A stretch of 64,000 nucleotides of DNA from Tigriopus japonicus (Eukaryota; Arthropoda; Copepoda; Harpacticoida; Harpacticidae), in NCBI GenBank assembly GCA_010645155.1, contig CM021316.1, positions 534,841-598,840 of the forward strand. The letters run 5' to 3'. Both the position numbers and the translations under genes were made by a program. The notes below the pieces were generated by a model. That model saw nothing but the letters and a program-made list of their open reading frames with translations, did no database searches and was not told the DNA's origin. Positions 13,601 through 23,800 of this stretch are shown here, one piece after another. Every line of letters starts with the position of its first letter. Within the stretch, counting starts at the first letter, position 1.

Positions 13601-16600
13601 CAAATAGAATGAAGTAGCAAAGACGAGTAAACATAATGTAAATAAATGAATATATAAATACATAAATATATTTAAGAAAGCCACTTAAAAAGATAATGGA
13701 GAACAATTACACTATTTAACATCAAAAAGCGGAATGCTCTAAACCTATAAAACGGTGGTTCTAGAAATATGTTAAAATATGCTGATCTGAAGACCCAAAA
13801 TTGTTTTATTATATCAGTAAGAGTGAGGCTTGAATAACAACATTTTCAAACATTTCTTTGTCTTATAGGAGCGAAGGTAAGCAATACTTTTATTTAGCCT
13901 GTGGTTGGGAATTTGCTGATGTGTGGGAGAGGAAAATGACGATGAAACAAACAGTTTTTCAAGGAAAATTGAAGAGAAAGTTTATTAAATGTATAATATT
14001 TTGCCAGAGCATCTCCGACGATTCTACTTATTAGATGAACCCTTGTTAAGTTTTAAACGAGAATTGGATCGGTTTTTACAATCCATCCCCGATCAGCCAT
14101 ACGTTCAGGGTTGCCCTAGGGCGGCAAACTCGAACACCTTACTTGACCAAATATTTTATATGAAATGACATTTTGCAAATGTACTCGTGACTTACAGGGA
14201 AACCATTCCCTTGTATCGGTTAAAAATCCGAGGATTGTTGGAAAAAAAAAAAAAAAATGATGGCAAACGAAAACCATATGTTCTGTACATTAGAAGATTT
14301 GAAAATCAAAAGCGATGCATTGTATAATAATTATTGAAGTTAGCACTTAAAGCTTAACGCGGAAAATGAAAACAGCTTGAAGGTTATAAAATTCCTGTTT
14401 GCCTCGTACATGAAATTTTTTTTGAAAGATTTAACTATCCCAATACTAACCCTAGCTAACTTTTTTCGTGGATCGCCCTTGCTTTATATTGGTGCACTCG
14501 CACTGTGTGCTCTTTCTCCTTATTTTATCACACATTCGGTGTGCTCTTGTTTTATTTCTTGCTAGTTTCATATCTCAGTCCTTGAGCCACAACCAATGAA
14601 AGTGCAACCTCTGAGCTTTATGGCCTTAAATGAATGTTCTTATATGTCCCATATATATTATGAAGTTCGAAAATAGGTTAGCGGTTTTGGGAGGTGTATT
14701 CGTAAGGTTACCTCCCAATCTTACGTACTTCATCTTCCTTGCTCTTGCGCATCATCTTGATGGTCAAGTTGTGCTATTTGCTTTCCAAGTAATTTTGTCG
14801 TGCCTGGTCTGTTGAAGTGCAAAAAGTGCGACTAGTTTTTGAAGAAAACATGAAACTCAAATTCAAGTAACCATGTCAATGAAAAGGGGAAAATATTAAC
14901 CTTAGAACAAACAAAATTTGTCCAACTGCATTTAATTGAGATTTTTTTTATGGAAGTGGATATAAAACAACAAAAAATAAGAAAAAGACTTACCTCGGTT
15001 GTCACATTCGCTCTCTAGAAGAAAAGGAATCGAAACATTACAAAGATAATATCTAAAGGATTCCTATTAGGCACCACGGTTATCTTACGAGTGTAGCAAG
15101 TTCCGTTTCGAATTCCCCCGTTTCCGCATGGACCATTCTAAAAAAGTGAATCAAAACATTACCGCAAGAGAGAGCTTTCTCCACTCAGCATCTCAATTGA
15201 ACTTCCAATCATACAACTAACAGTGATAAGAAAATTGGTTTTTTTTTTTTTTGAAAATGAGATCCATGGTTAAATTTTATCGTTGAATGCCATGTTCATG
15301 ATGAAAACTTGTTTTTCAACAAAGTGTGATTCTCGCGGACCCTTAACAACCATTTTTAACCATCCTACTGCGATAGTTTTTTGGTTTTCTAATATGCGCT
15401 CGATCAAAAATCGATCGATAAAGCAATCGATAAAAAGCGAAAAAAATTACGAACGATCAGTTGCTTCGCGACAAACGATTAAGAACGTGATAAGATCGTA
15501 GAATTTTAGTGAAGCAATGAGGCGCCAGAGGCCACGACGGTGCTATGTGTTTGCCCAGGAACCACTGTACGTCAGAACGAATTTCAAAAATACACACTGG
15601 GTCCGATCGTTGTACTAAAATGTGAGGTTTTTGCAACAAATTCATTGTTCCGTTGAATTTTCATTGTACTAATCGGACCCAGTGTGTATTTTGAAAGTAA
15701 TCCTGACTTGAGCCATCCTTGGTTTGCCTCATCAAGCAAGCCTTTTGTTTTGGCAAAAATAGGACTTCACATTGATCCAAAGAATACTTCAAAGATGCTG
15801 ATTTGATACGTGGATTCCAAAGAATCAAGTCAATATCTCAAAATGTTGCCCATTCAGAGAATTGAAATAGTTTTAATGTTTTTCTGTTATTATATGATTT
15901 TAGATGACTCATTTTCTAGTAAATAAACTGAGCATATTATCAATAAGGTGCAAGCACAGATATCAAGACTTAATATATAGATCGTTTCTTGACACCTAGA
16001 ATCATTGAATGGACAATGGAATTGGGCAAAACTTGAATACACCAAAATGGGCTGAGTAATGCAGCACAGCCAACGGCAATGCTTAGCCGCTAGCGGTGTG
16101 ATACAAAACGCTCACTTAAAGCTACCTTTGTCATGTCCCATTACATTGGTTTTTTTTCAAATTCAACCAAAAATCATTTCATTTAAATGCAACATGCGTG
16201 AAAAGTAACAAAAACTTTTAAACTTTTAGTGCGTCAAATTGAATGGTGAAAAAATAATGGGAAGGCGCGGGAAAATCTGCGAAATGCGTCTAATGTAGGC
16301 GAAAATGCAATTAAAATTTGTAATTGAAAAATGTTAATTTACATTGGTTCAAATGTTGAATGTTTTAATATTTTATTGCGAGAGTACACACATCTCATTG
16401 GATATATACAAATGATTTATAATTTTTAGTCATTGGGGACCATTCTGGGTTCATCAGAGGCGCCAATTCGAGGCGTCATATCCACTAGACCATTGGGAAT
16501 GAGGGAGGGGGTGGGAAGACCTGGGATCAGGGTGGGCATTTGATTTTTGGACATTTTGTCCACCCCTGTCCAAAAGGTGTCCAAAAGTGTCCAAAAATAA

Positions 16601-19600
16601 GGCTGTCCAAAAATAGGAGTGTCCAAAAGTGTCCAAAAATAGTAATTCGAAAAATAATGGTTAAAAACATTTTTAGAATAACATTCTACAAACTTTCTCT
16701 CCAAAATAAACGTCAGTTGACGAAATATAAGCAAGAATAAGTCAAGTCAGCATAAGAAACTTACACTTAATACATTAAATGAGCCAATTACTTGAAGGCC
16801 AAACTGGACATTTGAACTTTCCACTCTTTTCATTTGACCACCGAGCATCGTCCAAAATGTGGGAAAGAATGATCGACTGAAGGAATGAACGAACAAACGA
16901 ATGTGAGACTGGGACTACTAAAAACACGCTCACACCACACTTCATGTTAAACAAAGTATGTGAGTTCATTTTAAAGCTAATTGTGTCTTGATTTGTGACA
17001 AGAGAAGGTTACTTAGCATTTTGATTTATATTCCAAAGTTTATCATTGTTGCAAGTGTTTCCCATCCAAGAGGCAAGAAGTCTTTTGACCTGACTGTCCA
17101 AAAAATGTTAACTATAATAAACCACACTCAAACTGATATCAGATTGCAATGTGGGTATTATGATGCTTTTGCCAAAGAATTAACGCAGTGTTGTTTTGCT
17201 ATTAAAAAAAGACAAGACTCTTGTTTACAGATGAGGAAATAAAATGTAAATCTTGAAACATTTTGAACAGTTACACACATTTTACCATATTGTATAAACA
17301 AAACATTTATCTTTTTAACAATTTATCAACAAGTTATCATGGCAAAGTTTATTTCTCCAAGTAATGTTCCCATTAATAGAACTATTTTTGTTTAAGTACA
17401 CAACCATGCATTCTTTAGAATTCAATTACTTACCTAGTGTAACTGGTTTTTCGTCTGATTTGTACAACTTTCTTTTACGTGTGTTGGACTTTGGGACACT
17501 TATTGACATCTTTTTGGGATTTTTGGACACCTTCTGGGTATTTTTGGACACTTTTGGACACTTTTGGACACTTTTGGACACTTTTGGACACTTTTGGACA
17601 CTTTTGGACACTTTTGGACACTTTTGGACACTAGGGTGTCCAAAATGCTCTCGATGTCGAAAAATACCCACCCTGCCTGGGATCGAACCCATGAACCCGA
17701 GCATAGCTCGGTCGAGCGTTAACCAACCGCACCCATCTTCCTTTGTTTCTAACTATTTACAATAACAGTTACTTGGAATGTAATTGCAATTACACCACAG
17801 GACTGTCAAAAACACAATGTGTAAAAAAAGTTGGAATAGCGGAGCCCTTGGGGCAATCTAGCTAGTTCGATGAAAAATTTACGGTCGACCGGTATATGTT
17901 TCTTAATAAGCATTTTCCACCGCAAAACGGGTTTCATGAAGAAAACTTCATCAATAAATGTTTAAGAAATCCCAAATCTCATTGGTCAAAGTGGAAATAC
18001 AATATTAATTACCTTTCAGGAAACAACGGACTATGCTAAAAATGTTTTTTAAATTCGTCATCATCGACTGAATCAACCAAATTTCCTTCAAAATTAGCCT
18101 CAGCCAGTTGATTTTCGAGGAACTTTCCTTGAAAGATTTCGCAAATATGCTTTAAAAGTGAAAAAAGTAATAGCGTTGTTGCTTCGCAATTTTTCAATAT
18201 GAAAGCCTTGAATTTAACTTTAGAAGTTGATACTCTTCAGATCTAGTATTTTTGGAAACATGAATTTATCTTGACATATAAACCTTTGGTGCTCGTCGAA
18301 AACAACTCTAGTTTGGAAGATAGTAATCTGTGAACGACCTATTGTTTATAAAACTCGGTTCACAGTCAACCATCTATCACGTAGCTGCTCAACTCTAAGC
18401 TACAAGGTGTCCATTAATGAAAAAGATCTCCGTAATCTTTAAAAAACAAACCTCAGGTGTGTTTTTCACTAAAATAGAAGGTGTAAAAAAATAAATGTTG
18501 CTTGAATTAGCTCTGCTTACCTGGAACTGGATGACTTGGAATAATGATAACACTAAAACAAAAGATATTTTATATCAGAGGAAAAACGACAAAGCAGAAC
18601 GACGAGAAAAATGAAGCGTCTTGCTAGTAGAGTTAATACCAAGTCAACAATTGATTCAACAACTTAAAATTTAAGTTGCTAATCCACGTATTGACAATTC
18701 AATAGATAGATACATTATTATTGGCACACTGACGTGACACCAATTTCAGGATTACCTAAGATGTCCGTTGTCGAGATGCGTTCATAAAGAAATGTGTACA
18801 CTGTTGTGTCGGGCTTTATGACACTGCAACCTAAATTCCCCTGAATTGTAATGAAACTCCGCAACAAAGTCAAATTTCACGGAAGTGCAGGATGTCCATA
18901 AATTGATGATTGTTCAACTTGTTTTTCTTTGCTCACGTGGCTAAATAACCTTTGAAATGTATATTTTAGCATCAAATGACAATAACAACTTATAAATTCA
19001 AGCATTCGTCTGACAAGGTAACCCGTAATTTCCAATCAGATTTTAAAAAAATAATTGGGTGGCAAAGAAAGGTGATGAGAAAGATATTGCAACTTTTCTG
19101 GAAGGGCTTGTAACAATTCTAGGTCCGGAAGACTCTTGAGTCAGATATAATCAATTAAGCTCATTTTGAGGGGAAAGAAGGATGATCAAGTAGAAACAAA
19201 AACCAGCAATTTGGAGGATATTAGAAAATGCCAGGGAGTCCACAATTCAACACACTAATATTAAAAGGAGATTGTGAACAGCAAACTTGGAAACAAAACC
19301 ATGTGCCCCCAATCCCCCTCCTCTCCCCAAATATTCCGAATTTGAGCCCCCTTGAAAATGAGGAGTAACAATGTAATTTGTATGTTTATTTGGGATAATG
19401 AATTTCTGATACTCATTGGTATATAAAATTGGACTAAAATCCTACCCTCATATAAGTTGCTCCAAGAACGTGATAAATGGGTCTCAAGTAGTTATTACTC
19501 GGTATTTTGACAAGAATTCTTTAAAATGATTCTTTCACAGCATGTATCTGTCTCTTGGACGTTAAAATTTGTGCTCATTTGTATGATAGGCCACCTGGAG

Positions 19601-20214
19601 CCTTCGTAGATATGTTTCAAACAAATCACTCGCTCATTTTACTATTATAGTGACTAGGTAGTTGGCCCCAAGTTGGCCCCAGTGGAAAGAAAGAAAAAAA
19701 AACGTTGTCACAAACCTAGGCCTGATTAATCCATTGTTATATTACTTTCAAGAGCAAGACTTTTTTTAATGCAAACAAAAAATTTGAAACTTCTTGCAAA
19801 ATTCGCCCTCAAAATGTCAATATTTGAAGAACAACGTCTTTAACAACATTTGTGTGGCTTAGAAAACAACAGCAACAAAAAGAAAAACTTTAAGCTGCCC
19901 AAATGCTCACGAGCCGTTTCCCTTGTTCGTGCTGTCGATAACTTTTTAAACAGATCTCTGAAACTTTTTTTTTCAATTCCCACTATGCCATTTCTACAGA
20001 AAAGTCGTGGATTGGCAAATGACCATATCAGGAAATGATGTTAAAGAATTTGGGAGCAACTGTCTCAAAATAAAATTAATGTCCTCTTCTTACCCTTGGC
20101 TTGGCGCGAATTTGAAGAAGAATTGGCAGTCAGAAATGAATCCGCTAAAGTTGGTATCCATATTCCAAGGCAGGCTGTGAAGACCAGAAAAGATTTGCGA
20201 TTTTGTCTTGCCAT
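1629..20214 (-). CDS. CUB1a: secreted CUB-like protein, type 1 (17 coding exons, 436 aa)
   Basis: Exons in transcription order: 20094-20214, 18521-18552, 15089-15137, 14994-15014, 13251-13301, 13049-13188, 12911-12983, 12467-12565, 12319-12402, 12033-12065, 10643-10694, 10531-10571, 5354-5457, 5270-5286, 5018-5090, 2419-2575, 1629-1792. They join in frame to 1311 nt with a TAA stop. The N-terminus MARQNRKSFLVFTACLGIW is a typical signal peptide. It is followed by a Cys-rich module (NGTCYTQSEC, then GTCAGGFGICC) and a CUB-like module (NCSYLVQTST, NNDICRLRFDF, VICGFNSGQH). Late motifs are MCWRQEMNTCAICW, CRGDYIL, DRLCGRY and PFRMTFKSD, and it ends GFNLRWTLQQCT. All introns are GT-AG except intron 9, which has a GA donor at 12318. 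Its closest relative is CUB1b in this window. It shares an upstream region with CUB2a. Large introns hold minisatellites, MITEs and LINE remnants. The molecular function is unknown; an extracellular binding role is inference. Confidence 0.88.
3480..3667 (-). mobile_element. SINE 3' part with poly(A) tail, same family as 28070-28262
   Basis: Read on the minus strand, GGACGATGTGATGGCTGGC is followed by a GC-rich segment and CACCAACATCC, then an A-run of 14 nt (T-run at 3481-3494). The coding-looking frame here is a by-product of the repeat. It lies in intron 15 of CUB1a. Confidence 0.55.
3663..4090. repeat. AATTACAATTAC-rich repeat block
   Basis: This is a dense run of GTAATTGTAATTAATTACA-type text and its complement. 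It is related by motif to the blocks at 35146-35922 and 60640-61430. The ends are not clear. Confidence 0.45.
4269..4720. repeat. Minisatellite of 28/29-nt units, 16 copies
   Basis: Four 29-nt units (AATTGACCTGTTATAGCAAT + TCTTTGCGT) at 4269-4384 are followed by twelve 28-nt units (AATTGACCTGTTAGAATGTT + CTTTGCAC) at 4385-4720. The last unit is diverged. It lies in intron 15 of CUB1a. Confidence 0.92.
6062..7711 (+). mobile_element. Long MITE/DNA transposon remnant, copy 1
   Basis: The ends are inverted: AAAGGCTGGTCTACACATG at 6062 and CACGTGTAGACCAGCCTTT at about 7693-7711. The flanks fit a TA target duplication. Copy 2 lies inverted at 31205-33869. Copy 1 is interrupted at 6658-7365 by another element. 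No transposase is recognisable. It lies in intron 12 of CUB1a. Confidence 0.7.
6658..7365. mobile_element. hAT-type MITE nested in copy 1 of the long MITE
   Basis: The element is 708 bp with ends TAGTGATG...CATCACTA. It is flanked by a perfect 8-bp duplication CTTTTGAT (6650-6657 and 7366-7373). The homologous uninterrupted site in copy 2 (near 31545) has a single copy of that 8-mer, which confirms the insertion. Confidence 0.8.
8338..9142. repeat. Minisatellite of 36-nt units, about 22 copies
   Basis: The unit is close to AATCCGAATCCGAAAATTCG + CGCTAAAATCCGAACC. Because 36 is a multiple of 3, several frames stay open on both strands (for example 8261-9070 on the minus strand, with a 12-residue repeat FRIRIGSDFSAN). 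Related single units occur at 5890-6000 and 9963-10005. It lies in intron 12 of CUB1a. I regard the frames as non-coding. Confidence 0.88.
9146..9268 (+). mobile_element. tRNA-derived SINE head, unit 1 of a dimer
   Basis: This 123-nt unit starts AAGGAAGCCAGAATGGCCGC. It has an RNA polymerase III B-box-like GAGTTCGAGTCC, and the text around it resembles a tRNA-Leu body in general layout. Unit 2 follows without spacer. It lacks its own LINE tail. Confidence 0.6.
9269..9391 (+). mobile_element. tRNA-derived SINE head, unit 2 of a dimer, fused to a LINE tail
   Basis: It is 123 nt, nearly identical to the preceding unit, with the same B-box-like GAGTTCGAGTCC. Its last base abuts the LINE coding frame that starts at 9392. 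The whole 9146-9960 block reads as head, head, LINE 3' end. Confidence 0.6.
9392..9960 (+). mobile_element. CR1/Jockey-like LINE 3' end with open C-terminal ORF
   Basis: From 9392 a frame stays open to TAA at 9863-9865. It encodes the C-terminal part of a LINE polyprotein: EQVQRCFTRNITGMRELSYW, then ERLQKLGLYSTQRRYERY and IPDQPTIQGLYRSANSN. The block between the RT and the 3' UTR of CR1/Jockey-type elements looks like this. The 3' UTR carries CAGGGAATCCCATTCCTTG and ends in a C-run and an A-run near 9960. It is fused on the left to two tRNA-like units and sits inside the remains of the 36-nt minisatellite. The endonuclease and RT core are absent. Confidence 0.75.
10800..11480. repeat. Dispersed AT-rich repeat, related to 38250-38800
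   Basis: Stretches such as GTCAAAAATGG...AACTCAGCTGTTGATGAA and ATTCAACATGTAACTAA have close counterparts at 38640-38730. This is background intron DNA of CUB1a and no gene is seen. Confidence 0.35.
11485..11608. repeat. Perfect 31-nt inverted repeat (hairpin), possibly from a LINE/SINE tail
   Basis: The arms at 11485-11515 and 11578-11608 are exact complements (ATCCAATGAGATTAATGATA...) around a 62-nt spacer. The minus strand of the right half continues TCTCGCAATAAACATTATTA, which resembles the tail of the intact LINE. It lies in intron 10 of CUB1a. Confidence 0.75.
14001..14255 (+). mobile_element. LINE 3' end fragment, same family as 9392-9960
   Basis: The frame from 14001 to the TGA at 14166-14168 reads LPEHLRRFYLLDEPLLSFK and then IPDQPYVQGCPRAANSNTLL. 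This matches the last ~55 residues of the copy at 9392-9865. The tail has CAGGGAAACCATTCCCTTG and an A-run ending near 14255. It lies in intron 5 of CUB1a, opposite to the gene. Confidence 0.7.
15587..15692. mobile_element. Palindromic MITE core, copy 1
   Basis: It is 106 bp with inverted ends AAAATACACACTGGGTCCGAT / ATCGGACCCAGTGTGTATTTT (21 nt, shown split by strand). Similarity to copy 2 extends outside the core on both sides, so the full element is larger. It lies in intron 2 of CUB1a. Confidence 0.75.
16373..16560 (-). mobile_element. tRNA-derived SINE with tail resembling the CUB2a-intron LINE
   Basis: On the minus strand an A-box-like TGGTCTAGTGGATATGACGC is followed by a degenerate tRNA-like body and then a tail with CTCGCAATAAAATATT near 16373-16386. 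The intact LINE at 23111-26495 ends with GAGTCGCAATAAACATATTA. The B-box is weak. It lies in intron 2 of CUB1a. Confidence 0.5.
16555..16640. repeat. Irregular GTGTCCAAAA repeats
   Basis: About seven copies of TGTCCAAAA with variable spacers adjoin the SINE at 16373-16560. They have the same word as the array at 17541-17631. Confidence 0.6.
17541..17631. repeat. Minisatellite of 10-nt units (CTTTTGGACA), 9 copies
   Basis: Nine head-to-tail copies, nearly perfect, follow a less regular stretch from 17505. The complementary word TGTCCAAAA recurs near 16555-16640, next to another SINE. It lies in intron 2 of CUB1a. Confidence 0.85.
17650..17735 (-). mobile_element. tRNA-like SINE head next to a 10-nt minisatellite
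   Basis: The minus strand reads GGGTGCGGTTGGTTAACGC, then an arm GCTCGACC/GCTCGGGT and the B-box GGGTTCGATCCC, a convincing tRNA shape. It continues into TTTTTCGACATCG and the TGTCCAAAAG repeats. It lacks a clean acceptor stem, so a working tRNA gene is unlikely. Confidence 0.55.
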
Positions 20215-20874
20215 GGTCGATTCCTAACTTGAAAAAGAAAGAAGTACTTTTGAGAATTCAAATGATTTTTGACTTGGAAGAGAGACTATATGTTTACCGG
20301 TGGCAATTCCCAAAAAGAGTGAGTGTACAGTAACTTCTCAGTCAAAATCTTAAACAGCTCTTAAGTCATGCAAATGCATATGAAAGGCGGTCGATTTGGC
20401 GCACTCAAACTGAATAGGTTGCACGGAGACTTCAACGCCAAAGCGAACACATTAACCTCGTAAAAGCAAAGGTCAAATTTGACGAACATGAAAAATAGAG
20501 AGAGCCAAAATATTTTATAACCATTAGGTGTGCAGGTAAGATCACATTTTTTTAATATTTTAAATCGTTTACCTTTTGGTCTTCTAATCACAAAAAACCT
20601 AAAAAAATTAAGGTCGTCAAAGAACAAATGGGTCGGAATCGTTTCTAAGGTACGTTCAATTTGACCTTAAAAAGTGCACGCAATTATCTTGTACACTTAC
20701 CCTCGGTCACACAAGCGCACTTGATTCTGCTGAATCAAGATAAACGTTAAACGTCTGACGGAGGACCCTCGCAAGCCTTCCATTCGCAACCAACACACAT
20801 AGAGGAAAGTGCCGACTCACAATTTGACTTTTGGTTCTCTCATTACGATTCAATCGTTGGAATTAAGCACAACC
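20215..20874. promoter_or_regulatory. Shared upstream region of the divergent pair CUB1a/CUB2a
   Basis: These 660 bp separate the start codons of two genes read in opposite directions, so they must hold both 5' UTRs and both promoters, possibly as one bidirectional promoter (inference). I see no convincing TATA box near either start. A perfect inverted repeat of 8-nt arms with a 4-nt spacer (CTTGATTC, then GAATCAAG) lies at 20720-20739 and could be a protein-binding site. I found no gene in this stretch. Confidence 0.6.
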
Positions 20875-23800
20875 ATGTTCCCTAAGAAAATTGTACTTGT
20901 TGGCTTTTTTCTCAATTTAGGTTGTTTTTCACTTGGGGACTTAAATCGAACTTCTTCTCTCACTGGTCTACATAGACAACAAAGTGCGTATGAACAGGAT
21001 CGGGTTTGACTTTTCTGATACAAATCTGTTTTCCATTTCAGGGCTTTTTAGTCTTTTCAACATTGTTAGATTTGAGGTATGCTAAACAATTTCATAGAGT
21101 ATTCGTTAACTTGATTTCTAATCTGGTCCTATTAAGAATGACCCTTGCACTTCCAATTCCGATGTGGGGGTAATCGGAACTTGCTTCAGTGCTCAGGAAT
21201 GCACCACATTAGGAGGAGCAGCCGATGGAAATTGCGCTTCAGGTGAGACCTACACTTGCAAAAAAACACAAATCTAAAATTTGGACATCTAAACGTGTTG
21301 TTTATCGTTTTGTGGCATTAGGTTCCATGTTTACGTGTTCAAGAATGAAATTAGAGCATACTACAATCAAGGCAGATTAACGCTCTATTGTAAACATTCA
21401 GGTCTTAAGTACTGTTGTTTGACCCGCAGCAACTTGGCTGAGAGTGAACTCGGGGATCGTTAATCTAACTTGATTTAGGCATGTCCCAAAATTATTCTGA
21501 TGATAATAATGATGATGATGATGTTGTTTAATTATTATTCTCATACACGTTAAAACATGATTCATTGTCTCAACAAATTGTTTTCTAAATGTTTTCTTTC
21601 GCTCAAAATTCAGTCTTTGGGCTTGTCAAGTAAACAGACTTGTTGCAAACAAGTAAGCTTGCCAATGCGAAAAGAAGTTAAGGAAACAAAAAATCCCTAA
21701 ATAAATACTGTTGATAAAAACATGAATTAAAAGATTTATCAAATGTATGATCAAGTAAGTAAAGTTTGAATTTCCTTTTTTTCAAACTCGTCATTTGCAT
21801 ACGTTTATTCTCAAGATCACAATTTGATAAGCTTTATTTAAAATTAGGCCGCATGTGAACGCAAATAAGACTTATTCTATCATCAGATTAACGTTCGTTA
21901 AGTCTATACTCGAGGCACTTGAATCTGAGTTGATTTTGGTATACCCCAAGATAAATCTTGTGTTTGCGTTGACATGCCGCGCATTGAGTGAATGCACGTG
22001 CTTAATCAAAATTAGTTTCACAAAAAATAAATCTAGATGAAATGCTACCTATCCGTTAAAATATACATGTATCCATGAAATAGTTGTGGGCAAATGTATT
22101 TTTTTCGGAATGAATTTTCCACGCATAAACGTCCACCCACCACAATTCTAACGTATTAGTCATAAACGCGTAGCGGATATTGCCACAAGTAATTGAATCT
22201 TCAGGTTTTGGCGTTTGCTGTATCTTTTCGTTCACTGGATGTAGTGGGACAGTAAACAGAGTAAGTATAAATCGATAACATTTAGATTTATTTGAATATC
22301 GAATTACAATGAACGTTTGTTTTTATAGAACTGCACTTTTGTGCGTGTAAGTACTTAAAGATGTAACCTTAGAATCTAATTGAAAACGTTGCCCTTGCGT
22401 TGGTTTATTGTTTTAGAATACGGGGTTTCCTGGCGCAGATACCAATAACGCTAGAACTTGTTCTGTAATGCTTAATCGGTTTGCCAATGGTAAGTTATGT
22501 ATTTGAATGACTCAAAGTACCATTTAAAAAACATCTTAATTCTAATTGATTTCAGATATTTGCCAAATCAGGTACAAATATTTTTCCATAAATTGCGCCG
22601 TTTTCACGAGAAATATGTTATGTCAAAGGCGTGTGTTTTTTTAAGGTTGGACTTCGAATCCATGACAACACTTCCACTAGGAGCTAATGCAGGTAAGAAA
22701 TTTTCAATTCAGCCTACAACTCAAGCCTCCAATGCCTCTGGAAGTCGTTGAACGATTTATTTGTGAATCTTTTGAATCTCTTTGTCCAACTTTGCAATGG
22801 GCCAAAATATTTCGATTGCATTAGCACATTATTAATCAAAAACGATTATTTCATGAAAGTTCATCAACATACTATTTGTCACTTATTTGTGGTTGATTAT
22901 CGCTTTCGCAAATACGTGTGTTATTTTTCATGTTACCGACAAAACGACTTTTTCTCACTAAAACATCAGACAATATGCAAATGAGAAATGTTGACGTTTA
23001 TTGACGAAACAAATAAATACTTCGCCCACATGACTTGCACCAATTATAAAAGGATACATTTTCTTCAAGTTTGGTTACGAATGTTACTGAAGCGAAAACA
23101 TTAATTAATATTGGTACGTTTTTTATTGCATTTTATTGGAAACGTCAGCTGACGCCTCGAATGGCGAACACGCTTTTTTTACCTCTCGTGACAAAAAAAT
23201 GTTTTAATTCGTTTTTATTAGTACAAATCTGTGATATCCGTGAGTGGGGACACGCCCACGATTTGCCGTGGCCCCCAATGACCCTGTGATAACCCCCCTT
23301 CAGTGTACTCCTTCCCCTTCCAATCCTTCCTCTTTCCATAATCCCCCGGCCACGTCTTACTCAAGACGTGAGCTGCTTGCCCTCAAACCCCCTTCAACGC
23401 CCTTGTCCTCTTCCTCCTCTTCCCAATCTTCCTTTCCCTTTCCCCCTCAATCCCATATCAACTCATCTCTTCTAGGTCAGATTGAACAACTCGGTATCGC
23501 GAGGAATCATCGGCGGCGGCGGAAACAGCGGAGAGGAGGGAATCAACCGGTGTCGGCCCTTTTCCTGAATTGCCATGGACGGGCGAACATGCTGCGAGTG
23601 GCTGGAGTGGGTCAGTGCCTCAACAAGATCCGAGGACACGCCTTCACCTTCCTGTCCGAGACGTGGGTCACCGAGGAGAAACACGAGAGCTGCTTTGCTG
23701 GAAAGCAGAGCTTTGTGGTTCACGCCAGAAAGCCCGCTGGGCGTGGCAGGCCCAGTGGAGGGTTGGAGCTCTACATTACCAAACGCTTTGAGCCCACCCT

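Noticed and set aside
17650..17735. Functional tRNA gene on the minus strand
   Set aside because: A- and B-box-like parts are present but I cannot pair a full acceptor stem, and the sequence continues as a SINE.
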